Source of the DNA: Cyanobacteriota bacterium | GTDB taxonomy: Bacteria; Acidobacteriota; Vicinamibacteria; Vicinamibacterales; UBA2999 | Assembly: GCA_019752015.1 (NCBI GenBank) | Contig: JAIEMQ010000051.1 | Location: 22,509 to 86,508 of the forward strand | Length of the DNA: 64,000 nucleotides | Reading direction: 5' to 3' | Shown here: in pieces, positions 26,779 to 42,185 of the stretch | How positions within the stretch are numbered: the stretch's first letter is position 1 | Layout: each line of letters opens with the position of its first letter | Translations under genes and position numbers: made by a program | The notes under the pieces: model-generated | What the model was told of the DNA's origin: nothing | What the model saw: only the letters and a program-made list of their open reading frames with translations | Databases searched by the model: none

Positions 26779-26830
26779 CCGCGCACTGGGGACGAATCTC
26801 CAGTGCGCGGAGCATTTGTTTTCCTTTTTG
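26779..26830 (+). promoter_or_regulatory. attenuator-like hairpin between rplL and rpoB
   Basis: A perfect 11-bp inverted repeat CCGCGCACTGG (26779-26789) / CCAGTGCGCGG (26800-26810) with a 10-base loop is followed by a T-rich run (TTTGTTTTCCTTTTTG). It lies 17 bases before the rpoB ATG. This is where E. coli has its rplL-rpoB attenuator that reduces polymerase expression relative to L7/L12. The function is inferred from position and structure. Three imperfect CACAGATT repeats (26716-26743) lie just upstream. Confidence 0.65.
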
Positions 26831-26846
26831 TCCGGACCTCGAAAGC

Positions 26847-35383
<8,537 letters not shown>

Positions 35384-35416
35384 ACTTCGCTCTCGAGGAC
35401 ACGGAAAAGTACGGAG

Positions 35417-35450
35417 GGCACGGAGGCCGATTGGCTTCCGTGCCTTTCTT
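35417..35450. terminator. intrinsic terminator after rpoC
   Basis: GGCACGGAGGCC (35417-35428), loop GATT, GGCTTCCGTGCC (35433-35444), then TTTCTT. The 12-bp stem has one mismatch-type pair and ends in a T-run, a classical Rho-independent terminator. It serves rpoC, and its minus-strand form ends the convergent gene whose stop is at 35449. A related hairpin lies at 37222-37255. Confidence 0.85.
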
Positions 35451-37296
35451 ATTTGACCGGCCCGAGATACTTGTCCAGCCAGTCGAGTGTTTCGCGCACT
35501 TCATCCGAGCGCGGCAACGCCCCGTGGCCGGCGTCATAAATGACATGCTTCCGATTATTCTCGGGCGTTCCAAGGCGCCGGAAAATTGGCAGCTGCGCGG
35601 TCTCGACTGGAAACAGCGAATCATACCGGCCGTTCAACATCAGCACCGGCAGCGTGATCCTCGTGACGAAGTTGGTGGGATCGGCCTCTGGAAGCGGGCG
35701 CTCGAACCACTGGCCGCCAGACGACAGGATCGCCGTCTTGAATCGGGGTTCGAGGGCGAGCGTCGGCCTAGAAATGGCGCCGCCAAGGCTATAACCAAAG
35801 TACGCGGCCTTGTCGCTGTCGAGGTCTTGCCGCGTCTTCACGTAGTCAAGCGTCCGGCTCACGTCTTTCGACCACATGATCACGTGATCGCGCCATAAGG
35901 CCGGCGGATTGCCAACCGGGCCGCCGGGTTTCACACCATCGCGGCGCTCCCAGGTCCCCTTGATCACCGGCACTATGACGGCGCGGCCGCTCTTGAGCAG
36001 GAACTCGCCGATTTCGCCGATCCGTCGATCCAGCCAGGACTCGGCGTCGAATCGCTCCCGCAGTAACGCATTCGCGCTCGGCACATAGACGACGGTCTGC
36101 AACGGGGGCGCCATCTGCTTCGGCACAAAAAGATAGGCCGTTACTCGCTCGTCGCCATAGGCCGCATCGAAGCTGACCTTCTGCATTGTGATGTCGCCGA
36201 TGGTTCTTGTTTCGTCGATACGTTCGTGTAGTTCGGAGCGGTCGTAGTCGTACAGCCGCTTGAATGCCGCGAAGACTTCATCCGACACGATGTCGTCTTT
36301 CCACACGTCGCGCACGGCGAATTCCAGCTTCGCTGTAGCGGCACTGCTCGCTGGCGAGGCCAGCTTCACACAACGGAACCCGATATTCAGTTGCCGCTCC
36401 CAAGGCGAGAGCGCATCGATCATGTTGAACATGTACACGGGCTCGCCGAACCCGCCGCCAGCTATCAATCGTTTGCCCGCGAGGCTCTCGTTGATCGACC
36501 ATTCCTTGACGTTCCCAGCCATGTCCGCCGTGCCGAAGCCGCTGAGCGCGTCGGCTCCGCCAACGGCCTGCGGCGCCGAGCCCAGGAAATTACTACCAGG
36601 CGCAATCACTGGCGCGAAGTTGGTCTGTGCGGCGCGGGTCCAGTGATAGATGGTCGGCAGCGTCTTCCCGATGAACCGCGCGTAGGCCGCCGCTTCGTAC
36701 CAGCTCACTCCGGCGACCGGGTGCTGTTCTTTTCCCTGAGGATAGCTGCCGACCTCCCAACTCGCCGGGCCACGACGGCCGGTGGCATCGCGGAAACCGT
36801 CGATCGCCTGCTGCCATGGAATCGTTCGCCCGTCCCTGACAAATGGTTCCGTCCAGAACTCAGGGTTGTCATAGCCACCGGCGTCGACAAACTTCTTGTA
36901 TTCCGCGTTGGTCACCTCGTGACGGTCGACCAGGAAATCATCGACTCGAAGTTGCGCCGCCAGACCAAATGGCCAACCGAGCGTCACTGAGTTTCCTCTG
37001 ACCGGCATCATTCCGTTCGGAACGGCTGTTTGCGGCATCATCGTGAACGCCACCGACGTCGACGACCCTGGCGCAAGAAGGATGTTGTAGTCGGCAAATC
37101 CAGGCTTCGCGATCCGAAAGATGTACTCATCTCTCGGGATGCGCACGTCTTTCAGCGGCGTGGCTCCAAGACGATGCCAGGCGTTGGACCTGTCTCGATA
37201 CGCACGGTAGGACACGCGGAGGGCACGGAGACTGATATGGTTTCCGTGCCTTTTTCGTTCACGGGCGAACGAGTATTCTGTTCGACCGGACATCAA
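35449..37296 (-). CDS. 5'-truncated protein: PEGA-like segment, FGE/SUMF1 domain, alpha/beta hydrolase
   Basis: The open frame gives 615 residues from 37296, but the first roughly 27 are translated from repeat DNA. Recognisable sequence begins near RAYRDRSNAWHRLGATPLKDVRIPRD (about 37209 leftwards), a PEGA-like stretch. Residues about 100-315 are a formylglycine-generating-enzyme-like domain (VDRHEVTNAEYKKFVDAGG, HPVAGVSWYEAAAYARFIGK, DMAGNVKEW, LNIGFRCVK). Residues about 330-615 form a hydrolase with nucleophile in FGYSLGG, NGRYDSLFP and DAGHGALP. In acidobacteria this architecture is usually preceded by a Ser/Thr kinase domain and a membrane segment; both are missing here. It is probably a remnant and perhaps not expressed. 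Confidence 0.7.
   Translation of the reverse strand: MMSGRTEYSFARERKRHGNHISLRALRVSYRAYRDRSNAWHRLGATPLKDVRIPRDEYIFRIAKPGFADYNILLAPGSSTSVAFTMMPQTAVPNGMMPVRGNSVTLGWPFGLAAQLRVDDFLVDRHEVTNAEYKKFVDAGGYDNPEFWTEPFVRDGRTIPWQQAIDGFRDATGRRGPASWEVGSYPQGKEQHPVAGVSWYEAAAYARFIGKTLPTIYHWTRAAQTNFAPVIAPGSNFLGSAPQAVGGADALSGFGTADMAGNVKEWSINESLAGKRLIAGGGFGEPVYMFNMIDALSPWERQLNIGFRCVKLASPASSAATAKLEFAVRDVWKDDIVSDEVFAAFKRLYDYDRSELHERIDETRTIGDITMQKVSFDAAYGDERVTAYLFVPKQMAPPLQTVVYVPSANALLRERFDAESWLDRRIGEIGEFLLKSGRAVIVPVIKGTWERRDGVKPGGPVGNPPALWRDHVIMWSKDVSRTLDYVKTRQDLDSDKAAYFGYSLGGAISRPTLALEPRFKTAILSSGGQWFERPLPEADPTNFVTRITLPVLMLNGRYDSLFPVETAQLPIFRRLGTPENNRKHVIYDAGHGALPRSDEVRETLDWLDKYLGPVK
37209..37256. repeat. second copy of the rpoC-terminator-like repeat, at the 5' break of the FGE/hydrolase gene
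   Basis: GGACACG-CGGAGGGCACGGAG (37210-37230) matches the start of the rpoC downstream region (GGACACG..CGGAGGGCACGGAG). It is followed by a loop, TTCCGTGCC (37242-37250) and TTTTT. It is in direct orientation relative to the copy after rpoC, so the two flank the truncated gene. Any transcript reading rightwards would also meet it as a terminator. Confidence 0.7.
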
Positions 37297-37345
37297 GCTT
37301 CGGGACTACTGGACTGTAGCACTCGACGACCGTACAATCGCCGGT

Positions 37346-37543
37346 ATGAGCTCAGGTTCAGCGACGCCAAAGGATTTGCTTCGCAAGACCATCGACGACC
37401 AACCCGACGACAGCTCTTATGAGGAGATCATCCGAGAGTTGGCGTTCGCGGCGATGGTGGAGCGAGGGCTCGCCGACTCCCACGCAGGGCGAACCATCAC
37501 CCATGAGGAGATGCGCAAAGCCATTGAGTCGTGGCGCAAGTAG
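37346..37543 (+). CDS. antitoxin of a ParE/RelE-type module
   Basis: 65 residues: SGSATPKDLLRKTIDDQPDD, then YEEIIRELAFAAMVERGLADS and TITHEEMRKAIESWRK. The small acidic-then-helical protein, with a C-terminal RxxIESW segment, matches antitoxins that precede RelE/ParE toxins. Its last 13 bases overlap the start of the toxin reading frame. TACAAT at 37333-37338 lies 7 bases before the ATG, so the transcript could be leaderless; a -35 element is weak (CTGGAC, 18 bases upstream). It appears intact although its partner is broken. Confidence 0.7.
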   Translation: MSSGSATPKDLLRKTIDDQPDDSSYEEIIRELAFAAMVERGLADSHAGRTITHEEMRKAIESWRK

Positions 37544-37829
37544 TCTGGACGGATAAGCGCGACGCTGGCTGCAAGAGATCTACGACTACATCGCCGAGAA
37601 CAACGAGCAGGCCGCCTACCGAACGGTTCTGGCCATCCACGAGCGCGCAGAGATTCTCCTGAGTTTCCCCGAGATCGGTTACCGTTTCCGAGAGCGTCCC
37701 GATGTCAGGGTTCTGCTCTACGGCCATTATCGAATCGCCTACCTCAGCTCGACCGATGGCGGCATCGAGGTTCTGGGTGTGTTCCATGGCGCGCTGGACC
37801 TTGCGCGCTACCTCCCCCGTCGAGAATAG
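37531..37829 (+). pseudogene. RelE/ParE-family toxin, inactivated by a one-base deletion
   Basis: GTG 37531 starts VAQVVWTDK, then the frame is lost near 37560. In the next frame the sequence continues RRWLQEIYDYIAENNEQAAY, then ILLSFPEIGYRFRERPDVRV and YRIAYLSSTDGGIEVLGVFHG to the TAG at 37827. Restoring one G after GATAAG gives a complete toxin of about 99 residues. Such toxins cut ribosome-bound mRNA or poison gyrase. Loss of the toxin with retention of the antitoxin is a stable end state; a sequencing error is the alternative. Confidence 0.75.
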
Positions 37830-37921
37830 TTCCCAGTCCGAGAACACCTACGACGTCGGTTACCCAGAGTGTCCACGTCGACGAGTAGGTCGACTCTTCG
37901 ACGCGGACGTTGTCGCGCCGG

Positions 37922-38060
37922 CAAGGCGTCGCTGTCGACCGAACTGGATCGGGAGATGGAGTACTTGGCGGAACCTGAAAAGGCTGAAGTCAGATGTATC
38001 AACCGAGGTCGAGTAGCGACACGTTCAGAGGCCAATCGCTTTCGTGCCCTTTTTCTTTTA
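37922..38060 (+). pseudogene. degenerate duplicate of the rpoC 3' end and terminator
   Basis: 37922-37943 is identical to 35068-35089 of rpoC (encoding KASLSTE). It is joined directly to a copy of the rpoC last codons reading [19 protein letters not shown], a one-base insertion, then TEVE and stop. About 220 bases of rpoC between these parts are missing. Downstream, AGGCCAATCGCTTTCGTGCC plus a T-run resembles the rpoC terminator. In the aligned tail about 13 codon differences are synonymous and 4 are not, so the copy diverged largely as coding DNA. It cannot encode a polymerase subunit; it marks a duplication or insertion junction. Confidence 0.8.
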
Positions 38061-38082
38061 GCATGCTGGTCGAGGTGATGCC

Positions 38083-39468
38083 ATGACGAGAACCCTCACG
38101 GCGTTGGTGGCGGCGTTTCTCTTCGTCGGCCTGACCGGGTCCGCGCGGCCGTTCGACTTCGCTCAGGGCGAGCAGGCGCCCCCGCTGGATTTCAGCCCGC
38201 TCGACAAGGTCGTCGCGGACGAATTGCAAAGCACCGGGACGCCCGGCGGCGTGATTGCCGTCGTCCTGGGCGATCGCGTGATCTACACGAAGGCGTTTGG
38301 CATCGCCAACATCGAAACCAACGAGCCGGTCCGGCCGGAAATGTTGTTCCGCCTCGGCTCGACCACGAAGATGTTCACCGCTGCCGCACTGGTGACGCTT
38401 GCCGAGCGCGGCGCGATCGATCTGAACGCGCCCGTCGGCTCCTACGTGACCGGCCTCAATGCGAAGGTGGCGCGAGTCACCGCCGATCAATTGCTGTCAC
38501 ACCAGTCCGGGTTCTTCGACGAGGCGCCGATGATCGGCAGCAACGACGAGACGGCGCTCGAGAACGAAGTCCGCTCGTGGACGGATGCGCGATTCTTCAC
38601 CGAACCCGGGAAAATCTTTTCGTATTCGAACCCCGGGTACTGGTTCGCGGGTTTTCTCATCCAGCACGCGAGCCATCGCAACTACGCCGATCAGCTCGAC
38701 GAGAGCATCTTCAAGCCGCTCGGCATGAACAGCACGACGCTCCGTCCCCTGGTGGCGATGACGTATCCACTGGCGCAGGGGCACGACGAAACACCTCAAG
38801 GGCCTCAACTGCTCCGGCCCCAGGCCAACAACGCCGCGTCATGGCCGGCGGGATCGATCTATTCGAACGTCAACGATCTCTCGCGCTTCGTGATTGCCTT
38901 CATGAACGATGGACGGATCGACGGCAAGCAGGGGCTGTTACCGGCGGTCATCCGCCGCATGAGCACGCCGCGCGTCAAGATTCCCGGCGCGAACGCCTCG
39001 TACGGCTATGGGCTGCAGATGTCGAACGAGCGGGGCCTCGACGTCGTCAGTCACGGCGGCTCGAGGGCCGGTTACGGATCGTCGATCCGGATGGTGCCTT
39101 CGAAGAGATTCGGCGTGATTGCCGTGGCGAACCGGACCGGCATCGGGCTGAACGCGACTGCTGACAAGGCAATGCAGATTGCCCTGTCTCTTCCACCGTC
39201 CACCAATTCGACGACGACGGCGCCAGCGCGCGCTGCGACGGATCTGCACGCGTACGCCGGCACCTACTCACAAGGCCCAAGGACCATCGAGCTACTGATG
39301 CGAGACGGCAAGCTGATATTCAAACAGAACGACCGCGAGCAGCCCGTCGTCATCGCCGGGGATGATCTGCGGGTCGAACGCGGCGGGCGATGGGTGACCG
39401 TCCGCGATGCGAGCGGTGCGATCGAGTACCTGCACGCCGGCTCGCGATCGTGGCGCAAAGTGAAGTAA
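38083..39468 (+). CDS. secreted serine hydrolase, beta-lactamase/PBP-like fold
   Basis: 461 residues with a signal peptide (TALVAAFLFVGLTGSA) and a good GAGGTGA ribosome-binding site. SxxK is STTK (Ser93, Lys96), YxN is YSNPG (Tyr181), and an HGG motif follows near residue 323. The C-terminal about 90 residues are a separate beta-rich module (DLHAYAGTYSQGP..IELLMRDGKLIFKQ) often found after this fold. Likely an esterase or D-peptidase at the envelope. Just after the signal peptide, FDFAQGEQ is encoded by a GTTCGACTTCGCTCAGGGCG word that looks like a dispersed repeat inserted in frame. Unrelated in sequence to the serine hydrolase at 11867 except for the fold. Confidence 0.85.
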   Translation: MTRTLTALVAAFLFVGLTGSARPFDFAQGEQAPPLDFSPLDKVVADELQSTGTPGGVIAVVLGDRVIYTKAFGIANIETNEPVRPEMLFRLGSTTKMFTAAALVTLAERGAIDLNAPVGSYVTGLNAKVARVTADQLLSHQSGFFDEAPMIGSNDETALENEVRSWTDARFFTEPGKIFSYSNPGYWFAGFLIQHASHRNYADQLDESIFKPLGMNSTTLRPLVAMTYPLAQGHDETPQGPQLLRPQANNAASWPAGSIYSNVNDLSRFVIAFMNDGRIDGKQGLLPAVIRRMSTPRVKIPGANASYGYGLQMSNERGLDVVSHGGSRAGYGSSIRMVPSKRFGVIAVANRTGIGLNATADKAMQIALSLPPSTNSTTTAPARAATDLHAYAGTYSQGPRTIELLMRDGKLIFKQNDREQPVVIAGDDLRVERGGRWVTVRDASGAIEYLHAGSRSWRKVK

Positions 39469-39523
39469 GCACCCCTTTCTGGGCCGTGACAATCGACGCG
39501 TCGGTGGGGACTAGACTTTGCGG

Positions 39524-39739
39524 ATGACGAACCCCGCATTCAAGCCGCCACCGGTCAACAACAACGTCGAAATCCAGTTCGAGGGTAAAACCTACAAGGG
39601 CCAGTATCACCTCGAGCACGACAACGTCGTCGTGTCGTACCAGGGCGCCAGCAAGATGGTGCCGACGAGTGATGACAACGACACCCTGAGCCGCACGATC
39701 CTCACGGAGATCGTCGCCGCAAAACACGGCCGGCACTAG
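39524..39739 (+). CDS. small conserved-looking protein, function unknown
   Basis: 71 residues from ATG 39524: TNPAFKPPPVNNNVEIQFEG, then KTYKGQYHLEHDNVVVSYQG and LSRTILTEIVAAKHGRH. It looks like a small beta-sheet domain followed by a helix, without signal peptide or cysteines. The codon pattern matches the neighbours, which supports it as a real gene. No function can be assigned. Confidence 0.5.
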   Translation: MTNPAFKPPPVNNNVEIQFEGKTYKGQYHLEHDNVVVSYQGASKMVPTSDDNDTLSRTILTEIVAAKHGRH

Positions 39740-39850
39740 CCGGCGCATCGTCCCGCATTCTCGCGACCGAAGTATTCGGTGTCACGCCGACGAGCGTGTC
39801 ATCGCGACGCAGTCCTGCCCGGCGCACCGTACCTGTGCTACAACGCACCC

Positions 39851-40351
39851 ATGCATCATTCCGATCAGCGCGCACTGCGCCAACTGGCGGCGACGCTCGC
39901 GTATCGTGCCGCGAAAGTCCTTCGCGACGTGCCGCCGTCCTTCGCCCATTACAGCGCCGGTGAGTCGACGCGCACACCGCTCCGCATCGTCGCTCATCTC
40001 GCCGACTTGATGGCGTGGGGCACCTCGATCGCGAGGGGCGGCTACGAGTGGCAGGCAGGCGGCGGCGACGACTGGACCAGCGAAGTCGAGCGCTTTTTCT
40101 CCGGCCTGGCCGCGCTCGACGCGGCGCTCGCTGCGGAAGACTTCACCGGCTCCGCCGACAAACTCATCCAAGGGCCGCTCGCTGATGCGCTGACACATGT
40201 CGGCCAGCTGGCGATGCTGCGAGGCATGGCCGGTGTCCCGGTGCGTCCGGAGAGTTATGCGAAGGCCGCCATTACCATTGGCCGCGTTGGACGCGAGCAG
40301 GCCGCCGCGGCGCGAGAGTTCGACGGCGACGCTTCAGTGGCCAGAAAGTAG
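39851..40351 (+). CDS. DinB-like metalloprotein
   Basis: 166 residues from ATG 39851; the frame is open 72 bases further upstream but that part is not protein-like. The four-helix DinB/YfiT pattern is suggested by LRIVAHLADLMAWGTSIARGG in the first half and ADALTHVGQLAMLRGMAGVPV in the second, each with a His at a metal-ligand position. Members of this superfamily include thiol transferases and stress-induced proteins. The substrate is unknown and there is no informative neighbour. Confidence 0.65.
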   Translation: MHHSDQRALRQLAATLAYRAAKVLRDVPPSFAHYSAGESTRTPLRIVAHLADLMAWGTSIARGGYEWQAGGGDDWTSEVERFFSGLAALDAALAAEDFTGSADKLIQGPLADALTHVGQLAMLRGMAGVPVRPESYAKAAITIGRVGREQAAAAREFDGDASVARK

Positions 40352-40385
40352 TCTGGCGAACGCCGCAACTGACGGGCCAAGCCCG

Positions 40386-40418
40386 TTGACACATGATAAG
40401 TGCGCACGTATTATGTGT
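40386..40418 (+). promoter_or_regulatory. sigma-70 promoter with overlapping palindromic operator for vapBC
   Basis: TTGACA (40386-40391), 17-base spacer, TATTAT (40409-40414). A near-perfect 30-bp palindrome, with half-sites ACACATGATAAGTGC and GCACGTATTATGTGT (40389-40418, 13 of 15 positions complementary), covers the whole promoter. This is where a dimeric antitoxin would bind for autorepression. Initiation is predicted near 40421, the GTG start of vapB, implying a leaderless message. Confidence 0.8.
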
Positions 40419-40420
40419 GA

Positions 40421-40648
40421 GTGAACATCACGCTCTCCATTGACGACGCGGTAATTGAAAAAGCGCGGAAGCTGGCGCATGCGCGGGGCACGAGCGTCAA
40501 CCAGATGGTCCGCGATTATCTCGAATCGCTCGTCAGGCCCGCCGAGCGCGGTCGCTTTGGCACGGAGCTGCGGACGCTGACCGCGGCCGGGAAGGGGCGC
40601 TCGAAAGGGTGGCGCTTCAGTCGCGAGTCGCTGCATGAGCGCCGCTAG
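40421..40648 (+). CDS. ribbon-helix-helix antitoxin (VapB-like)
   Basis: 75 residues from GTG 40421. VNITLSIDDAVIEKARKLAH is a ribbon strand followed by helix, continuing ARGTSVNQMVRDYLESLV, the usual DNA-binding half. The C-terminal ELRTLTAAGKGRSKGWRFSR would wrap around the toxin. It binds the adjacent PIN toxin and probably the palindrome in front of it. It overlaps the toxin ATG by 14 bases. No ribosome-binding site precedes the GTG, in line with a leaderless transcript. Confidence 0.8.
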   Translation: MNITLSIDDAVIEKARKLAHARGTSVNQMVRDYLESLVRPAERGRFGTELRTLTAAGKGRSKGWRFSRESLHERR

Positions 40649-41048
40649 TTTTCTCGATGCGAATGTCCTTGTCTACACCGACGATCACGGTGCGCCGAAG
40701 AAGCAGGCGATCGCCCTGCGGTTGGTCGAGGCCGGCCATGCCGACGGCACCGCGCACGTCTCGACACAGGTGCTCGAGGAATACTACGTCGCCGCAACGC
40801 GGAAGCTGCGCGTCGGCGCGGCGGTCGCGCGCGCGAAGGTCGAGCTGTTCGCGCGACTACACGTGGTCCGGATCGACGTCGAGGACATCCTCGCGGCTAT
40901 CGACCTCCAGCGCCTCTACCAGCTGTCGTTTTGGGACAGCCTGCTGATTCAGTGTGCACGACGCGCAGGCTGTGCCACGCTGATCACCGAAGACCTCCAG
41001 GATGGCCGGCGTTTCGACCAACTCGAGATTCGGAATCCGTTCAAATAG
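40635..41048 (+). CDS. PIN-domain ribonuclease toxin (VapC-like)
   Basis: 137 residues. The PIN acidic residues are visible: Asp in ASFLDANVLVYTDD, Glu in STQVLEEYYVAA, Asp in LSFWDSLLIQCA, and Asp/Glu in LITEDLQDG. These coordinate Mg2+ for cleavage of tRNA or rRNA. Complete length and normal motifs suggest an active toxin, held in check by the overlapping antitoxin gene. The intergenic 41049-41153 that follows holds no gene. Confidence 0.88.
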   Translation: MSAASFLDANVLVYTDDHGAPKKQAIALRLVEAGHADGTAHVSTQVLEEYYVAATRKLRVGAAVARAKVELFARLHVVRIDVEDILAAIDLQRLYQLSFWDSLLIQCARRAGCATLITEDLQDGRRFDQLEIRNPFK

Positions 41049-41153
41049 GCCGGTGCGCGCCGCGACGGCGCTGACGCACTCGCGCTCACGCATTGACCGC
41101 GCGGTGTCAGTTGCGCAGCGGCAGATCCGACGATGCCGATGCCGGTTTCGTTC

Positions 41154-42113
41154 TTACTTTTTCCTTTTTGCGGCCCTCTGCCTTTTGCCTTTTGCCTTCT
41201 GCCTTCTGCCTTTCAATTTCATCTTCGGCTTGATCTTGTTTTTCTTCGCGGCGGTCTTCTTCTTCGCCGCTTTCTTAGCCGGCTTGGTTTTCTTCGCTGG
41301 GGCCGCTTTCTTCGTGGCCTTCCCGGCTCCCTGCTCCCGGCTCCCGGCTCCCGGTTTGAGCGAATGCACGCAGAACATCGCGCCCTGTGGATCGATGCCC
41401 TGCGCGATCCAGTCGCCGCCGGGCACTTCCATCGGACCGTTGACGATCTTGCCGCCGTTGGCCGTCGCTGCCGCTGCCGCGGCCTTCGCGTCTTTCACCA
41501 GCGCATACGGCGCCCATGAAGGCGGCGCGCCCGGCGGCGGCTTCATGATGCCCCCGCGGGGAATGCCGCCGCCGCGACCGAACATCTGATACGTGCCCAT
41601 CGCGCCCATGTCCATCGCCGACGTCTTCTCCCAGCCAAACAGCTTCTGGTAGAAGTTCCACGCGCCTTCAGGATTCGGCGTATAGAGCTCGAACCATGAG
41701 AAGTCGCCGATCGCGGGCTGCTCGGGGCGGCTCGGCCGGCCTGGCTCCGGCTGATCGATGCCGAATGCCGCGCCGTACGGATCCTGCACGACCGCGTAGC
41801 GGCCGGTGTTGGGAATGGTCTCGGGCTGCTTGATGACTTTGCCTCCGAGCTGCGCGACGCGCATCGCCGTGTCGTCGACGTTCGGCGTGCCGATGTACAT
41901 CAGCCAGTTCGGCGGAGGGGTCGCGTTGCCCGGAAGTTTCATCACCCCGCCAACGCCGGCGCCGGAAGCATTGTTGAAGACCGTATAGGAGCCATCGGGC
42001 GCGAACGGCACCGAGCTCCATCCAGCGACTTTCTTATAGAAGGATTCCGCTGCCGCGGTATCCGTGGTCATGAGCTCGCACCACACGAACGAACCGAGAA
42101 GTCTGTCTGCCAT
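41154..42113 (-). CDS. two-domain VOC (glyoxalase/bleomycin-resistance fold) protein with repeat-encoded basic tail
   Basis: 319 residues. Two vicinal-oxygen-chelate domains: residues 5-125 (GSFVWCELMTTDTAAAESFYKKVAGW..AVVQDPYGAAFGI) and 133-250 (GDFSWFELYTPNPEGAWNFYQKLFGW..GIDPQGAMFCVH). Similar proteins are annotated as hydroxylase-like or glyoxalase-like; the substrate is unknown. After residue 252 the sequence becomes low complexity. PGAGSREQGAGK is encoded by 7-bp GGCTCCC repeats, then a long Lys/Ala tail ends KGRRQKAKGKRQRAAKRKK, whose end is encoded by 7-bp TGCCTTY repeats. The tail is likely a later addition and may bind nucleic acid or acidic surfaces. Confidence 0.85.
   Translation of the reverse strand: MADRLLGSFVWCELMTTDTAAAESFYKKVAGWSSVPFAPDGSYTVFNNASGAGVGGVMKLPGNATPPPNWLMYIGTPNVDDTAMRVAQLGGKVIKQPETIPNTGRYAVVQDPYGAAFGIDQPEPGRPSRPEQPAIGDFSWFELYTPNPEGAWNFYQKLFGWEKTSAMDMGAMGTYQMFGRGGGIPRGGIMKPPPGAPPSWAPYALVKDAKAAAAAATANGGKIVNGPMEVPGGDWIAQGIDPQGAMFCVHSLKPGAGSREQGAGKATKKAAPAKKTKPAKKAAKKKTAAKKNKIKPKMKLKGRRQKAKGKRQRAAKRKK
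41179..41213. repeat. 7-bp tandem repeat TGCCTTY in the VOC gene 3' end
   Basis: Five units: TGCCTTT, TGCCTTT, TGCCTTC, TGCCTTC, TGCCTTT. Read on the minus strand they encode part of the basic tail (KGRRQKAKGKRQ). The same heptamer with A for G (TACCTTT) forms a larger array at 58228-58330. Confidence 0.85.
41325..41352. repeat. 7-bp tandem repeat GGCTCCC in the VOC gene
   Basis: Four units: GGCTCCC, TGCTCCC, GGCTCCC, GGCTCCC. On the minus strand this encodes PGAGSREQGAG at the junction between the second VOC domain and the basic tail. Confidence 0.85.
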
Positions 42114-42185
42114 AGGTGCGCCATCCTACCTGATCAGCTGGCGGAAACGCTCCTCCGGCGCGCCCGTTCGGTGTAACTTGTCACT

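Noticed and set aside
35449..38060. Complete integrative element with its own integrase
   Set aside because: No integrase, relaxase or transposase frame is visible between the rpoC end and its copy; only remnants are present.
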